Below are positions 17,456-24,605 of a stretch of 64,000 bases of DNA, piece after piece. The stretch comes from Curtobacterium flaccumfaciens (GTDB lineage: Bacteria; Actinomycetota; Actinomycetes; Actinomycetales; Microbacteriaceae), in the NCBI RefSeq assembly GCF_004361695.1, contig NZ_SNVW01000002.1, positions 124,001 through 188,000 of the forward strand, read 5' to 3'. Made by a program: the position numbers and the translations under genes. Position 1 is the stretch's first letter; each line of letters opens with the position of its first letter. Below the pieces are notes generated by a model, which was given only the letters and a program-made list of their open reading frames with translations, was not told where the DNA came from and ran no database searches.

Positions 17456-18157
17456 GTGACGAGCCACGATCGACCGACCGGCCTCGCGCTGACCTTCCGG
17501 CACGACGGCACGCTCCTCCTCGAACTCCTGCAGGGCTGGTACGACGCGTTCGACAGCAGCGTCACGCACGTTGACGACCCGGACCGGATCCGGGGTGTGC
17601 TGCGCTGGTGGATCGCGACGAAGCCCTCGCCCCCGCAGCGCCGGTCGACCTTCCCCGCGTGGCAGGAGTTCGGGTCCGGTCCCGCGCGCCGGATCACGAT
17701 CACGACAGAGCCGAGCGATGCGGCGAGGAAGCTCACGTTCGGAAGCGACTCGGCTTCGAGCGGCTTCGAGCGGACCCTGGCGACGGGGCCCACGGATCCG
17801 ACGTCACGGGCGTCGCAGTCGTTCATCGGCGATGTCACGCTCGGGTCCCGTCGTTTCTTCCGCACGGAACAGCAGCGTGCCGAGAAGCGGCTCGCCGGGG
17901 GGCAGTACCTCGCGATCCTCGAGGGGTACCTCGAGGAGATGCGGTCGCACGTCGACGTCCGCGACCAGCACGACGCCTACCACGACGTCCGTGCCGGCAT
18001 CGGCGCGATCCTCGACGACGAGCACTACCTCGCGCTGTCGCCGGATCCCCGTGCCCGATCGCTCTACTCCGAGCTCCTCGCGGAGCAGAGCAGCCTGTAC
18101 CAGTGGCACATGGACCTTGCGAAGGGCGGGCACGAATGGGCTCGGGAGCGGCGCTGA
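17456..18157 (+). CDS. Hypothetical protein next to the immunity cluster
   Basis: 233 aa from a GTG start. I do not recognise a family. The sequence is soluble, with no signal peptide or membrane segment. Residues ~120-233 are predicted helical and rich in Glu/Arg/Gln (EQQRAEKRLAGGQYLAILEG, QSSLYQWHMDLAKG). A small duplicated phrase SGFERTLATG follows a Ser-rich SDSASSGF stretch. It diverges from the oxidoreductase and converges on the minus-strand immunity-like genes; no link to them can be shown. Confidence 0.7.
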   Translation: MTSHDRPTGLALTFRHDGTLLLELLQGWYDAFDSSVTHVDDPDRIRGVLRWWIATKPSPPQRRSTFPAWQEFGSGPARRITITTEPSDAARKLTFGSDSASSGFERTLATGPTDPTSRASQSFIGDVTLGSRRFFRTEQQRAEKRLAGGQYLAILEGYLEEMRSHVDVRDQHDAYHDVRAGIGAILDDEHYLALSPDPRARSLYSELLAEQSSLYQWHMDLAKGGHEWARERR

Positions 18158-18181
18158 CCCAGCCGGGATCGGGCGTCGGCC

Positions 18182-18472
18182 TCAGCGCTGTCCCTGCAGC
18201 CGCTTCCGCAACTCCTGGTACCGGACGAACCCGTCGACGCGGCTGAGGAAGTCCTCGATCGCAGCGTCTCGATCGCCGTACTCGCGGATCGATTGCTCGG
18301 TTCCACGCTCGTCGGTGGTCGAGACTCGCCATCCGTTCTCGGTCTCGTAGATGCACGCGACGTTGACGTCGTTCGACGGCCGGCGCATCCAACAGACGGG
18401 GATTCCTGCGGGAATGAGCATGCCGTCCTCCACCTGCCTGTCCACGTCGGAGCGCGAGAGGTCGTCGCTCAT
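18182..18472 (-). CDS. Small immunity-like protein, family A
   Basis: 96 aa, MSDDLSRSDVDRQVEDGM onward. It shares with the 19769 protein the block VACIYETENGWRVSTTDER (there VAIYEVGGGYRVVSTDER) followed by an acidic helix, so the two are paralogues. No membrane segment or signal. ATG 18472 overlaps the stop of the truncated gene upstream (ATGA), pointing to a once-coupled toxin/immunity operon. Small cytoplasmic acidic proteins behind polymorphic toxins are commonly immunity factors; that role here is inferred from context only. Confidence 0.6.
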   Translation of the reverse strand: MSDDLSRSDVDRQVEDGMLIPAGIPVCWMRRPSNDVNVACIYETENGWRVSTTDERGTEQSIREYGDRDAAIEDFLSRVDGFVRYQELRKRLQGQR

Positions 18473-18810
18473 GATGCCTTCGACGATGCTTCTGCAAAAG
18501 CTCCTCGAGAGTCCTCTTGCAGAGCGCACTGCTCGATCTCATCGACGGGGACGCGCGCCACCGTCGCGAATGCGACTGCGCGCGCGACGAACCCGGGAGC
18601 GCCGAACCAGGCACGGTGGAGTGTCCCGCCGAGTTCCCAGTCCAGGACCGTCTGGCCGTAGGTCATCGCCAGCGTGAACCCAGCGGGCAGCTCCTCCGCG
18701 CGGCCCAGCAGCCAGTGCCCGCGGCTCAGCCCTGCCTGCGCAGTGGAGTCCCGCAGAGTGGCCGCGAGCTGGATCAGTCCGTTCAGGACTGGACGCTCCC
18801 GACGCGCTGC
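18469..18810 (-). pseudogene. C-terminal fragment of a TNT-immunity-like gene
   Basis: In this frame about 105 codons read without interruption from about 18810 to the stop at 18469. The product matches the C-terminal 60 % of the intact immunity candidate at 21057: GHWLLGRAEELPAG against AHWLLDRPEELPDG, and HRAWFGAPGFVARAVAFATV against HRAWFGAGRFIAPVVQFATV, then ARVPVDEIEQCAL against ARVPVADIERCAL. The ~80-residue N-terminal half is missing; an in-frame TGA lies near 18837 and the adjoining upstream coding sequence is in another frame and of a different type. Best read as a truncated paralogue. Confidence 0.65.
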
Positions 18811-19242
18811 CCCGGAGCAGGCGAATCGACGATCTCAACCACTTCGGCAAGGGAATGCTGACGTACCCAGGCGAGTCGGTCGGCCAGCGACCAGCCGAGG
18901 TCAGAGAGGGCTCGTACGACGTGTTCATGCCCGTCGATGCGCCGACGAAGCTCTCGCTCCGAGTCGTCCTCGAGAACCTTGACACCATCGGGCGTGCTTG
19001 CCCTGCCGTCGAACCACAGAGCATCGTTCCGCGCAGCTCCTTCGCGCACCAGCACGTACCGCTCGGCATCTTCGAGCCGGTTGAACCACACGAGGGGCCA
19101 GGCGCTTCCACGGTCACGAGTCGCGAACGAGGCACTGGTACTCAAGGCTCACTCCGATGAGCTTCGGCTGGTCGGATCGGGAGATCCAGAACTCACGGCA
19201 GTACTTGCACCCCTGGTCATGAGACGGGATCGTGCGTGACAT
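18783..19242 (-). pseudogene. Frameshifted small gene in the immunity cluster
   Basis: Two overlapping frames look like one broken gene. The first, ATG 19242 to TGA 19114, gives 42 residues starting MSRTIPSHDQGCKYCREF and ending SLEYQCLVRDS. The second, open to 18783, has the sequence RDRGSAWPLVWFNRLEDAER then YVLVREGAARNDALWFDGR, with a helical acidic C-terminus. The two join in sense around 19114-19125 if one base is gained or lost in CGCGACTCGTGACCG. Family not recognised. If the second frame is used alone from ATG 19145 it gives 120 aa. Confidence 0.45.
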
Positions 19243-19681
19243 CAAGCGTCTTCTCGCAGCTCACTCGCGGCGCCCTAGACCACCGAACCGAGTGGCATCG
19301 GGATGCCCCCTCCACGACGAATTCTCGTGTCTCCTTGTTGAAGAACTCTCCACCCACCTCAACTGCAGGGTGCCCACCAGGGACGAAGTGCTCCCACCCG
19401 CCAGCGTCGGCGAACGGCGGGAGATGAGCCGCGCGATTCTCGACCGGGACGACGACACCGAAGACATCGCCGCCAGTCTGCCATGCCTTCATCGCGGATG
19501 GAGCCATCTGTGACAGGGTCTTGTAGTCGTGCGTGGTCTCCTCGAAATCACGGTGAACCGCCTCGGGAGCCGACTCCACTGCGACCCAGGACTCACCGGG
19601 CGGCGCACTGCGCCCCTTCCCGATCAGTTGCACTACCGCTTGGCTGGGAGCGACATCCGCGACCGACTGTGGTCCATTCAT
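19217..19681 (-). CDS. Orphan ORF, possible toxin or immunity remnant
   Basis: 154-codon frame. Residues from about 60 onward look protein-like (APSAMKAWQTGGDVFGVVVP, HLPPFADAGGWEHFVPGG, EFFNKETREFVVEGASR), while the first ~35 residues lie in the diverged direct repeat at 19621-19694 and the last 25 are irregular. No family is recognised and no good ribosome site is visible. It could be a degraded C-terminal toxin tip or an immunity gene. The coding status is uncertain. Confidence 0.35.
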   Translation of the reverse strand: MNGPQSVADVAPSQAVVQLIGKGRSAPPGESWVAVESAPEAVHRDFEETTHDYKTLSQMAPSAMKAWQTGGDVFGVVVPVENRAAHLPPFADAGGWEHFVPGGHPAVEVGGEFFNKETREFVVEGASRCHSVRWSRAPRVSCEKTLDVTHDPVS

Positions 19682-19694
19682 TCCGGCCAGATCA
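19621..19694. repeat. Diverged direct repeat, copy 1
   Basis: About 74 bp starting CGATCAGTTGCACTACCGCT, matching copy 2 at 20035-20105 at roughly 80 % with one 3-bp gap (shared blocks: GTTGCACTAC, GGCTG, GAGCGACA, TGTGGTCC, GGCCAGATC). On the minus strand both copies lie just upstream of a small ORF, so they look like duplicated 5' regions of immunity-type genes. Confidence 0.7.
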
Positions 19695-19768
19695 CTCAGG
19701 TGGAGCCGGACGCCGGGTCCACCTGCACGCTCTTTGCGATCGCTTGGTTGTTCTTCAGCGCTTCGAAT

Positions 19769-20023
19769 TCAGCGGACGATGCCGCTCGCGACCAGTTCCT
19801 TCAGGTCACGGAGCAGCATGATGAACATCTCGAGCGCGCCGGACTCGTCCTGGTAGTCCCGCGGACCGATCTCGACCGCCCGCTCGTCCGTCGACACCAC
19901 CCGGTAGCCGCCACCGACCTCGTATATCGCCACCACGTCCGGCTTCCCGATGGGCTGCTGGAACCACACCGCGCGCTCGAGGCCATCGGCAGCGATGATT
20001 TCCTTGGCAGTTGCCCGATCCAT
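19769..20023 (-). CDS. Small immunity-like protein, family A (second copy)
   Basis: 84 aa starting MDRATAKEIIAADGLERAVW, with a strong ribosome site GGGAGGAG 4 bp before the ATG at 20023, so it is likely translated. The central block VVAIYEVGGGYRVVSTDER matches the 18182 protein, followed by an acidic helix and a hydrophobic C-terminal helix (ALEMFIMLLRDLKELVASG). Its 5' flank carries copy 2 of the direct repeat. Immunity function against a T7SS toxin is inferred from position. Confidence 0.6.
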   Translation of the reverse strand: MDRATAKEIIAADGLERAVWFQQPIGKPDVVAIYEVGGGYRVVSTDERAVEIGPRDYQDESGALEMFIMLLRDLKELVASGIVR

Positions 20024-20034
20024 GTTCTCCTCCC

Positions 20035-20105
20035 GATCGGTTGCACTACTGCTCGGCTGAGAGCGACAACCACGACCTGTGGTCCTTCCTCCAGGCCAGA
20101 TCGCT
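20035..20105. repeat. Diverged direct repeat, copy 2
   Basis: About 71 bp starting CGATCGGTTGCACTACTGCT; counterpart of 19621-19694, 414 bp apart. On the minus strand it ends right at the ribosome site of the 19769 gene. Confidence 0.7.
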
Positions 20106-20213
20106 GCCGGTGTCATCGACCACATGCACTTCGCCGCTGCACCCTCGGAGAACTGAGGTTGCACGGTCGTCGGTGGCCGAGACTCGCCGAGGGGACACAC
20201 GGCTTCATGATCG
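20046..20213 (-). pseudogene. Remnant of a third family-A immunity-like gene
   Basis: A ~55-codon open stretch between TGA (about 20213) and TAG (20046) contains RRVSATDDRATS, matching WRVSTTDERGTE of the 18182 protein, and the corresponding DNA CGTCGGTGGCCGAGACTCGCC matches the region near 18310. Nothing before or after resembles the rest of the family. It looks like a decayed fragment. Confidence 0.35.
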
Positions 20214-20342
20214 ACCACGAACGCTGAGAACGACCGCTCCTGCCGATGCGCCCCCCTACTCCGGAAGATCCCCGTGGGGTCGACCTCGGTCATCCACTCG
20301 ACGTGCTCGAGGCAACGGAGCGCCCGCCGCTAGCCTGAGACC

Positions 20343-20984
20343 GTGGCATTCGCATCCCTCCGCGCCGACCTCGACCGATCCGGGTTCACCTCCCAGTTCG
20401 TCGCGCTCCCCGGTGACGTCCCCGACCGTCCGCCGCTCGAAGGCGCACTCCGCGTCGAACCGTCGAGTGCCGGATTCGATCTGCTATCCGTGGACTACGG
20501 ACAGGCGCGGGTCATCAGCCGCGCAGACGACGAGGACGGGGTGTCCGATCTCGTTCGTGCGTACCTCCGCAGGCCCATCCCGGAACCACGGTCCATCCGC
20601 GCGGGGGAGTTCGCGGAGCTGCGCCGATCGTCGGAGGGGTACCTGCCTGAGCTCGCCGACCGCATCCGTTCGTCGGGCGGCCAGGTGCTCATCGAGTTCC
20701 CGCCCGCGATCCCGGTCGACCGGGTCGGTGGACCGGACGGTTGGCTCCTGAACCCGTTCGGCGCGTCGTTCGAGTCGAGGTCACTCCCGCCCAACGCCTT
20801 GTCGCTCCCGTCGAGCGTGCACCCGTACGTCACCGATGGCATCGTGCTCGTGCATGCGCAGATCACACTTCCGTGGTTCGGGCAGCCCGGCGGAGCAATC
20901 CGGTTCTCGATCGCCGACGACACCGTGACGATCCGGGATCTGCTCGTCAGCGGTCAGCTCCGCAGGATCACCGTCAGCGACTGA
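20343..20984 (+). CDS. Stand-alone TNT-domain-like protein
   Basis: 213 aa from GTG 20343, about 45 % identical by eye to the 12957 protein over the full length. Shared N-terminal domain (residues ~1-95) and TNT-like domain: IPVDRVGGPDGWLLNP, SRSLPP, PWFGQPGGAIRF. As in its paralogue the GGGxQ motif of TNT reads GGAIR, and a His (SVHPY) sits ~27 residues earlier. No export signal. It converges on the immunity gene 21057 with a 72-bp gap and lies inside the immunity cluster, so a protective or regulatory role toward the TNT toxin is possible but not shown. Confidence 0.65.
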   Translation: MAFASLRADLDRSGFTSQFVALPGDVPDRPPLEGALRVEPSSAGFDLLSVDYGQARVISRADDEDGVSDLVRAYLRRPIPEPRSIRAGEFAELRRSSEGYLPELADRIRSSGGQVLIEFPPAIPVDRVGGPDGWLLNPFGASFESRSLPPNALSLPSSVHPYVTDGIVLVHAQITLPWFGQPGGAIRFSIADDTVTIRDLLVSGQLRRITVSD

Positions 20985-21056
20985 TCCGACAGCAGCATCG
21001 GCGACCGCCGCGCGACCATCAGCCACAACCGTTCGGGTTTGCCTCCGAAGGTCTTC

Positions 21057-21587
21057 TCATGCGGGCAGCGCCGCCTCCGAGAATGCTCGCCGAGAGTTCA
21101 CCTCGAGCGCACACCGCTCGATGTCGGCCACGGGGACCCGCGCGACCGTTGCGAACTGCACTACCGGGGCGATGAACCGCCCGGCTCCGAACCACGCTCG
21201 GTGAGGCGTCCCGCAGGCCGTCCATTTCAGGAGGTTCCGCTCGCTCTCCACACTCAGCGACATCCCGTCGGGGAGTTCCTCGGGGCGGTCGAGGAGCCAG
21301 TGCGCCCGCTCGAGGCCAGCCCGGGAGCGAAGGGCACCAGCCGCTGAAGCGGCGATCCGCCGCGCGGCGTCCTCCCCTGCTTCGAACACCACCCCGGTCC
21401 AGTCACCGGATCCCCGGTCGCCTCTCCACGCGTGAACTGCTCCGTCTCGAACGACGTAGCGCTCCAGAGTCTCCTGATCGCCGAACTCGACGAGCCTCGG
21501 CTCCGTCACGACCCGATCCTGTCCGGCGCGGCGCAGGAGGTCTTCGAGGAGTTCGAGGCACGGGATCGTGATGCGCTCGTCGGTCAC
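21057..21587 (-). CDS. Candidate immunity protein for the TNT toxin
   Basis: 176 aa. The start codon GTG 21587 overlaps the toxin stop by 4 bp (GTGA), the classical toxin-immunity coupling. Soluble alpha/beta-looking sequence: N-terminal helix (ITIPCLELLEDLLRRAG), YVVRDGAVHAWRGDR, then AHWLLDRPEELPDG, HRAWFGAGRFIAPVVQFATV and ARVPVADIERCAL. In Mycobacterium tuberculosis the TNT toxin is neutralised by a cytoplasmic protein, IFT; this gene fills that position, but I cannot say whether it is homologous to IFT. A truncated paralogue lies at 18469. Confidence 0.75.
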   Translation of the reverse strand: MTDERITIPCLELLEDLLRRAGQDRVVTEPRLVEFGDQETLERYVVRDGAVHAWRGDRGSGDWTGVVFEAGEDAARRIAASAAGALRSRAGLERAHWLLDRPEELPDGMSLSVESERNLLKWTACGTPHRAWFGAGRFIAPVVQFATVARVPVADIERCALEVNSRRAFSEAALPA

Positions 21588-23851
21588 GACAGGATGCCGA
21601 GATCGCGGAGGTCCGCAGCCGAGCGGAAACTCATGGGAGGACCGGGGTCGACGAACCTGACCTGAAGCCCTCCACCCGGATGCCCGAATGCCGGAGCGAT
21701 CTCGCTCACCTCGATCTTCAGACCCTGCCCCTCGAAAGTTGCAGCATCGAAGTCGTACGTCCGGTACGCATCGCTGAGGTTGGACGGTGGAAGGGCGCGC
21801 TGTTCGAACGAGGTCCCCGGGAACGAGAAGAAGTTGCCGGACTCCTTGCCGAGCCGGTCGAGTTGCGAACCGTACTGATCGACGAACCCGTACGGATCCA
21901 CCCAGTCGACGCGGTGTCCGGCGACGGCACCGGCGTTGCCGGGGTACTCGGGCGCGTACGACTGCCAGTCGTCGTTCCAGTCGATGTACCGGTCTTCCCA
22001 GTCGTCCCTCGTGAGGTAGTTGCCGTCGGCGTCCTTGCCGTACAGACCGTTCGGATTGCCCCAGTCGTCGACGAGGGCCCGCACGTCGTCGCTCATCCCC
22101 GGGCCCGTGTACGTCGGGTCGTCGGGAGCTCGGTACTTCTCCCCGAGGTCGTCGAGGTGGAGGTGCGGCTGGCCGTAGTCGGGCCGCTCGGCACCGCCCC
22201 GGACCGACTCGTCACGCTCCCACCCAGGACCACTGCGGTCGTCGGAGAACACCGGGTCCGTCGAGCGGTCGTAGTGGTGCGGCGGCGGAGTACCGGGCGC
22301 GTCGTGCCCGTCGCCGTCCGGCCGACCACCGCCGTGATCGGCGTCCGTGCCGTGGCCCGAGCCGCCGTGCCCTGTTGAGTCCCCACCGTGCCCGGCCGAG
22401 TCGCCCCCGTGCCCGGCCCCGCCGTGCGACCCCGACGTGGAACCGCCGTCCCCCGTCGCGGTCTCGCCGTGCTCCCCGCGCCCACCGGCCCCGACGAGCG
22501 CCGGCTCCCGCTCCGGCGCGTGCACCGTCGCGTCGCCGCCGTCCGCGTGCGCGTTGGCGTTCGCGTCGCTCCCCGCCCGCACGTCCGTGTCCGCCTCGGA
22601 CCGCACCGGCGGAGCGTCGACGCCGCTGTCGCCGTGCCGTCCGTGCAGGAAGTCACCGAGCCCCGTCTGGAAGTCCGCGAGGCGTCCGGAGAACCCGTGC
22701 GCCGCGTCGCCGATGCCGGTCTTGATGATCCCCTTGAGGTCGCCGAGCTTGGGCAGCACCGCCGTCAGGCCCTTCGACGCCCACGCACCGGCGTCGACGA
22801 GGTCGAGGTACTTCCCCGCCTTGCCGACGGCTCCGGCGACCTCGCCGACCTTGCCGGCCGCGCCGACCTTGCCCGCCTCGCCGGCGACCGGGATGACGAG
22901 CGAACCGATCCCCCAGAGCGCCTGCCCGAAGGCGCGACCCGGGTCCTTGCCCCACTCGTCCCAGCCGACGGTCGCCTTGAGGAGCTCGGTCCACGACTCG
23001 CGCTGCAGCTCGGGGTTCTTCTGCATGGTCTTCGTGTCGAAGCCGGTGAGGGCGAGGATGCCGCTCCACGATGCCCCGGCGGTCTCCCAGTGGAAGCCGG
23101 TGCCGTCGACGCCGATGAGGGTGCCGAGCCCCTTCACGGTGCCCCAGATGCCGTCGACGACCACGCCCTTGACCATGTTCGGCAGGAAGTCGACCGTCTT
23201 CTCGGAGCATGACTCCTTCCGGTCCGAAGCTGCTCCCCAGGGCAGCTTCGTGCCGGCGGGCAGCTCCTTGTACCCGTAGCCGAGACCGTCGTCCTTGCCG
23301 TCGGCGCTGATCGCGTGCAACGGGGCCAGACCGGACAGTCCGCGGATGGTGTTCGCGCAGGTCCGTTCCGCCGCCTGGTACGCGACGACCTGCGCGGCGA
23401 CGCCGTTGATGATCGCGTTGTTCTCGTCGGTGAGGGTCTCGTCCTGGTCCCAGGACTCGACGGTCGCCGAGTTGCCGTACTGGGTCGTCATCGTCCCCGG
23501 CGTGAAGGCGGCGACGTCACGGTGCAGCTGGTTGCCGCGGGTCACGTAGGACTTGAGCTTCTCGATGATCGGCGTGACCTCGGTCACGAAGTCGTCGAGC
23601 GCCTTCGCCGCGGTGTCCAGGTTGTCGCCGAACGAGGTGCCGTGCGGGCCGATGGGCGTCATCACCGCGTACAGCTGTTCGTCCGCCGGCCCGGAGTACA
23701 CCCCGGAGATGGGCTGCCACGCCGTGACGATGTCCGCCGTGCCGTCCCGCACCGCGCTGGCGACCGTCCGGAGCTCCTTGGCCCCGGAGGTGATGCCGGT
23801 GAGGTCGACGTCGGTGTACGGGATCTCCCCGACCGTGACGAGTCCGCTCAT
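21584..23851 (-). CDS. T7SS polymorphic toxin with C-terminal TNT (NAD+ glycohydrolase) domain
   Basis: 755 aa. Residues ~1-190: helical WXG/LXG-like delivery region (LTGITSGAKELRTVASAVRD, ending GLSGLAP). Residues ~250-430: hydrophobic and Gly/Ala-rich segment (LGTLIGVDGTGFHW, GSLVIPVAGEAGKVGAAGKV). Residues ~440-580: low-complexity Gly/His/Asp linker. Residues ~645-755: TNT domain, with QLDRLGKESGNFFSFPGT, SFEQRALPP and FGHPGGGLQVRF. The GGGLQ Gln730 corresponds to the Gln required in CpnT TNT; the expected His is not visible in the segment 695-701 (AYRTYDF). TNT hydrolyses NAD+ and kills cells. No Sec signal, so export by the neighbouring T7SS is likely. Start ATG 23851 directly follows the DUF6507-like gene. 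Confidence 0.85.
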   Translation of the reverse strand: MSGLVTVGEIPYTDVDLTGITSGAKELRTVASAVRDGTADIVTAWQPISGVYSGPADEQLYAVMTPIGPHGTSFGDNLDTAAKALDDFVTEVTPIIEKLKSYVTRGNQLHRDVAAFTPGTMTTQYGNSATVESWDQDETLTDENNAIINGVAAQVVAYQAAERTCANTIRGLSGLAPLHAISADGKDDGLGYGYKELPAGTKLPWGAASDRKESCSEKTVDFLPNMVKGVVVDGIWGTVKGLGTLIGVDGTGFHWETAGASWSGILALTGFDTKTMQKNPELQRESWTELLKATVGWDEWGKDPGRAFGQALWGIGSLVIPVAGEAGKVGAAGKVGEVAGAVGKAGKYLDLVDAGAWASKGLTAVLPKLGDLKGIIKTGIGDAAHGFSGRLADFQTGLGDFLHGRHGDSGVDAPPVRSEADTDVRAGSDANANAHADGGDATVHAPEREPALVGAGGRGEHGETATGDGGSTSGSHGGAGHGGDSAGHGGDSTGHGGSGHGTDADHGGGRPDGDGHDAPGTPPPHHYDRSTDPVFSDDRSGPGWERDESVRGGAERPDYGQPHLHLDDLGEKYRAPDDPTYTGPGMSDDVRALVDDWGNPNGLYGKDADGNYLTRDDWEDRYIDWNDDWQSYAPEYPGNAGAVAGHRVDWVDPYGFVDQYGSQLDRLGKESGNFFSFPGTSFEQRALPPSNLSDAYRTYDFDAATFEGQGLKIEVSEIAPAFGHPGGGLQVRFVDPGPPMSFRSAADLRDLGILS

Positions 23852-23873
23852 CGCTTCGATTCCCCCGTTGTGT

Positions 23874-24257
23874 TCAGTTCCCCGGCGCGCCGTCGAACGC
23901 GGCGAAGTTCCCGCTCGTCGCGGCGTCGATCGCGTTGGCCTGCGTCGTCGACGCCATCTCGGCATCGCCGTCGTCGATCGCCCGCGTCGCTCCGGCGGCA
24001 CCGAGCAACGAAGCCTGGATCCGGTTCTGGATGCCGGTCAGGGTGGGCTGCTGGTGCTCGAAGAACCCCGCGAGCGCCTCGCCGATCACCTGCGACTGCG
24101 CCGCGGTGGCCGCGGCCTCGACGGTCGCGGCCACGCCCGGCTTGCTGCCGTCAGCCGACCCGCCGAGCGCGTCCGTCAGCGCCGTCGCCTTGGTCGCGAC
24201 GGCGGTGAGGACGTTCTCGACACCGGCGGGGTCGACGCTCCATCCGTTGACGGCCAC
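23874..24257 (-). CDS. DUF6507-like small helical protein (T7SS partner)
   Basis: 127 aa, almost all helical, starting MAVNGWSVDPAGVENVLTAV, with a Gly/Ala-rich middle (ASLLGAAGATRAIDDGDAEM) as in DUF6507 proteins. It is Trp-Gly-containing but lacks the textbook central WxG. GTG 24257 is 1 bp from the stop of the upstream gene; it ends 22 bp before the toxin start. It is a likely co-secreted partner or chaperone of the toxin N-terminus. Confidence 0.65.
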   Translation of the reverse strand: MAVNGWSVDPAGVENVLTAVATKATALTDALGGSADGSKPGVAATVEAAATAAQSQVIGEALAGFFEHQQPTLTGIQNRIQASLLGAAGATRAIDDGDAEMASTTQANAIDAATSGNFAAFDGAPGN

Positions 24258-24258
24258 G

Positions 24259-24576
24259 TCAGCCGATGTTGCCGACTGCCGACTTCGCCTTGCTGATCGC
24301 CGACTGCGCCGACTCGTCGTTCGACTGCAGCGAGGCGCGCAGCGTGGCGATGATCTGCTTGACCTCGCCGGCGACGGTGTTCCACCGCTGCTCTTTGGCG
24401 TGGTACTCGTCGGAGACGCCGTCGGCCTGGTAGTCGGCCATCGCGGCCTTCACGTCCGAGTCACGCTGGGCGATCAGCGACTCGAGCTGCGCCGCCACGG
24501 CGTTGAAGTTGTCCTGCGCGTTCTGCGACGCCGCGACGTCGTAGTCGCGACGATCTGCCTGGTTGCCACCGCTCAT
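24259..24576 (-). CDS. ESAT-6-family-like small protein
   Basis: 105 aa, two-helix hairpin: helix 1 ends near ADYQADGVSDEYHAKEQR, the turn region carries RWNTVAGEV, helix 2 runs to the end (SAISKAKSAVGNIG). It resembles actinobacterial 'pore-forming ESAT-6 family' proteins. The W-N-x motif replaces WxG. Encoded between two other small helical proteins upstream of the toxin, so a T7SS substrate or toxin partner is likely. Confidence 0.7.
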   Translation of the reverse strand: MSGGNQADRRDYDVAASQNAQDNFNAVAAQLESLIAQRDSDVKAAMADYQADGVSDEYHAKEQRWNTVAGEVKQIIATLRASLQSNDESAQSAISKAKSAVGNIG

Positions 24577-24605
24577 GGTGTGTTCTCCCTCTCCCCGAAG
24601 ATCCG

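Noticed and set aside
18160-20342. Insertion sequence or phage remnant explaining the decayed genes
   Set aside because: No transposase, integrase, terminal inverted repeats or target duplication seen; the only repeat is the 74-bp diverged direct repeat.
21057-21587. Assigning a numbered Imm family or homology to mycobacterial IFT
   Set aside because: Position supports immunity, but I cannot match the sequence to a named family from memory with confidence.
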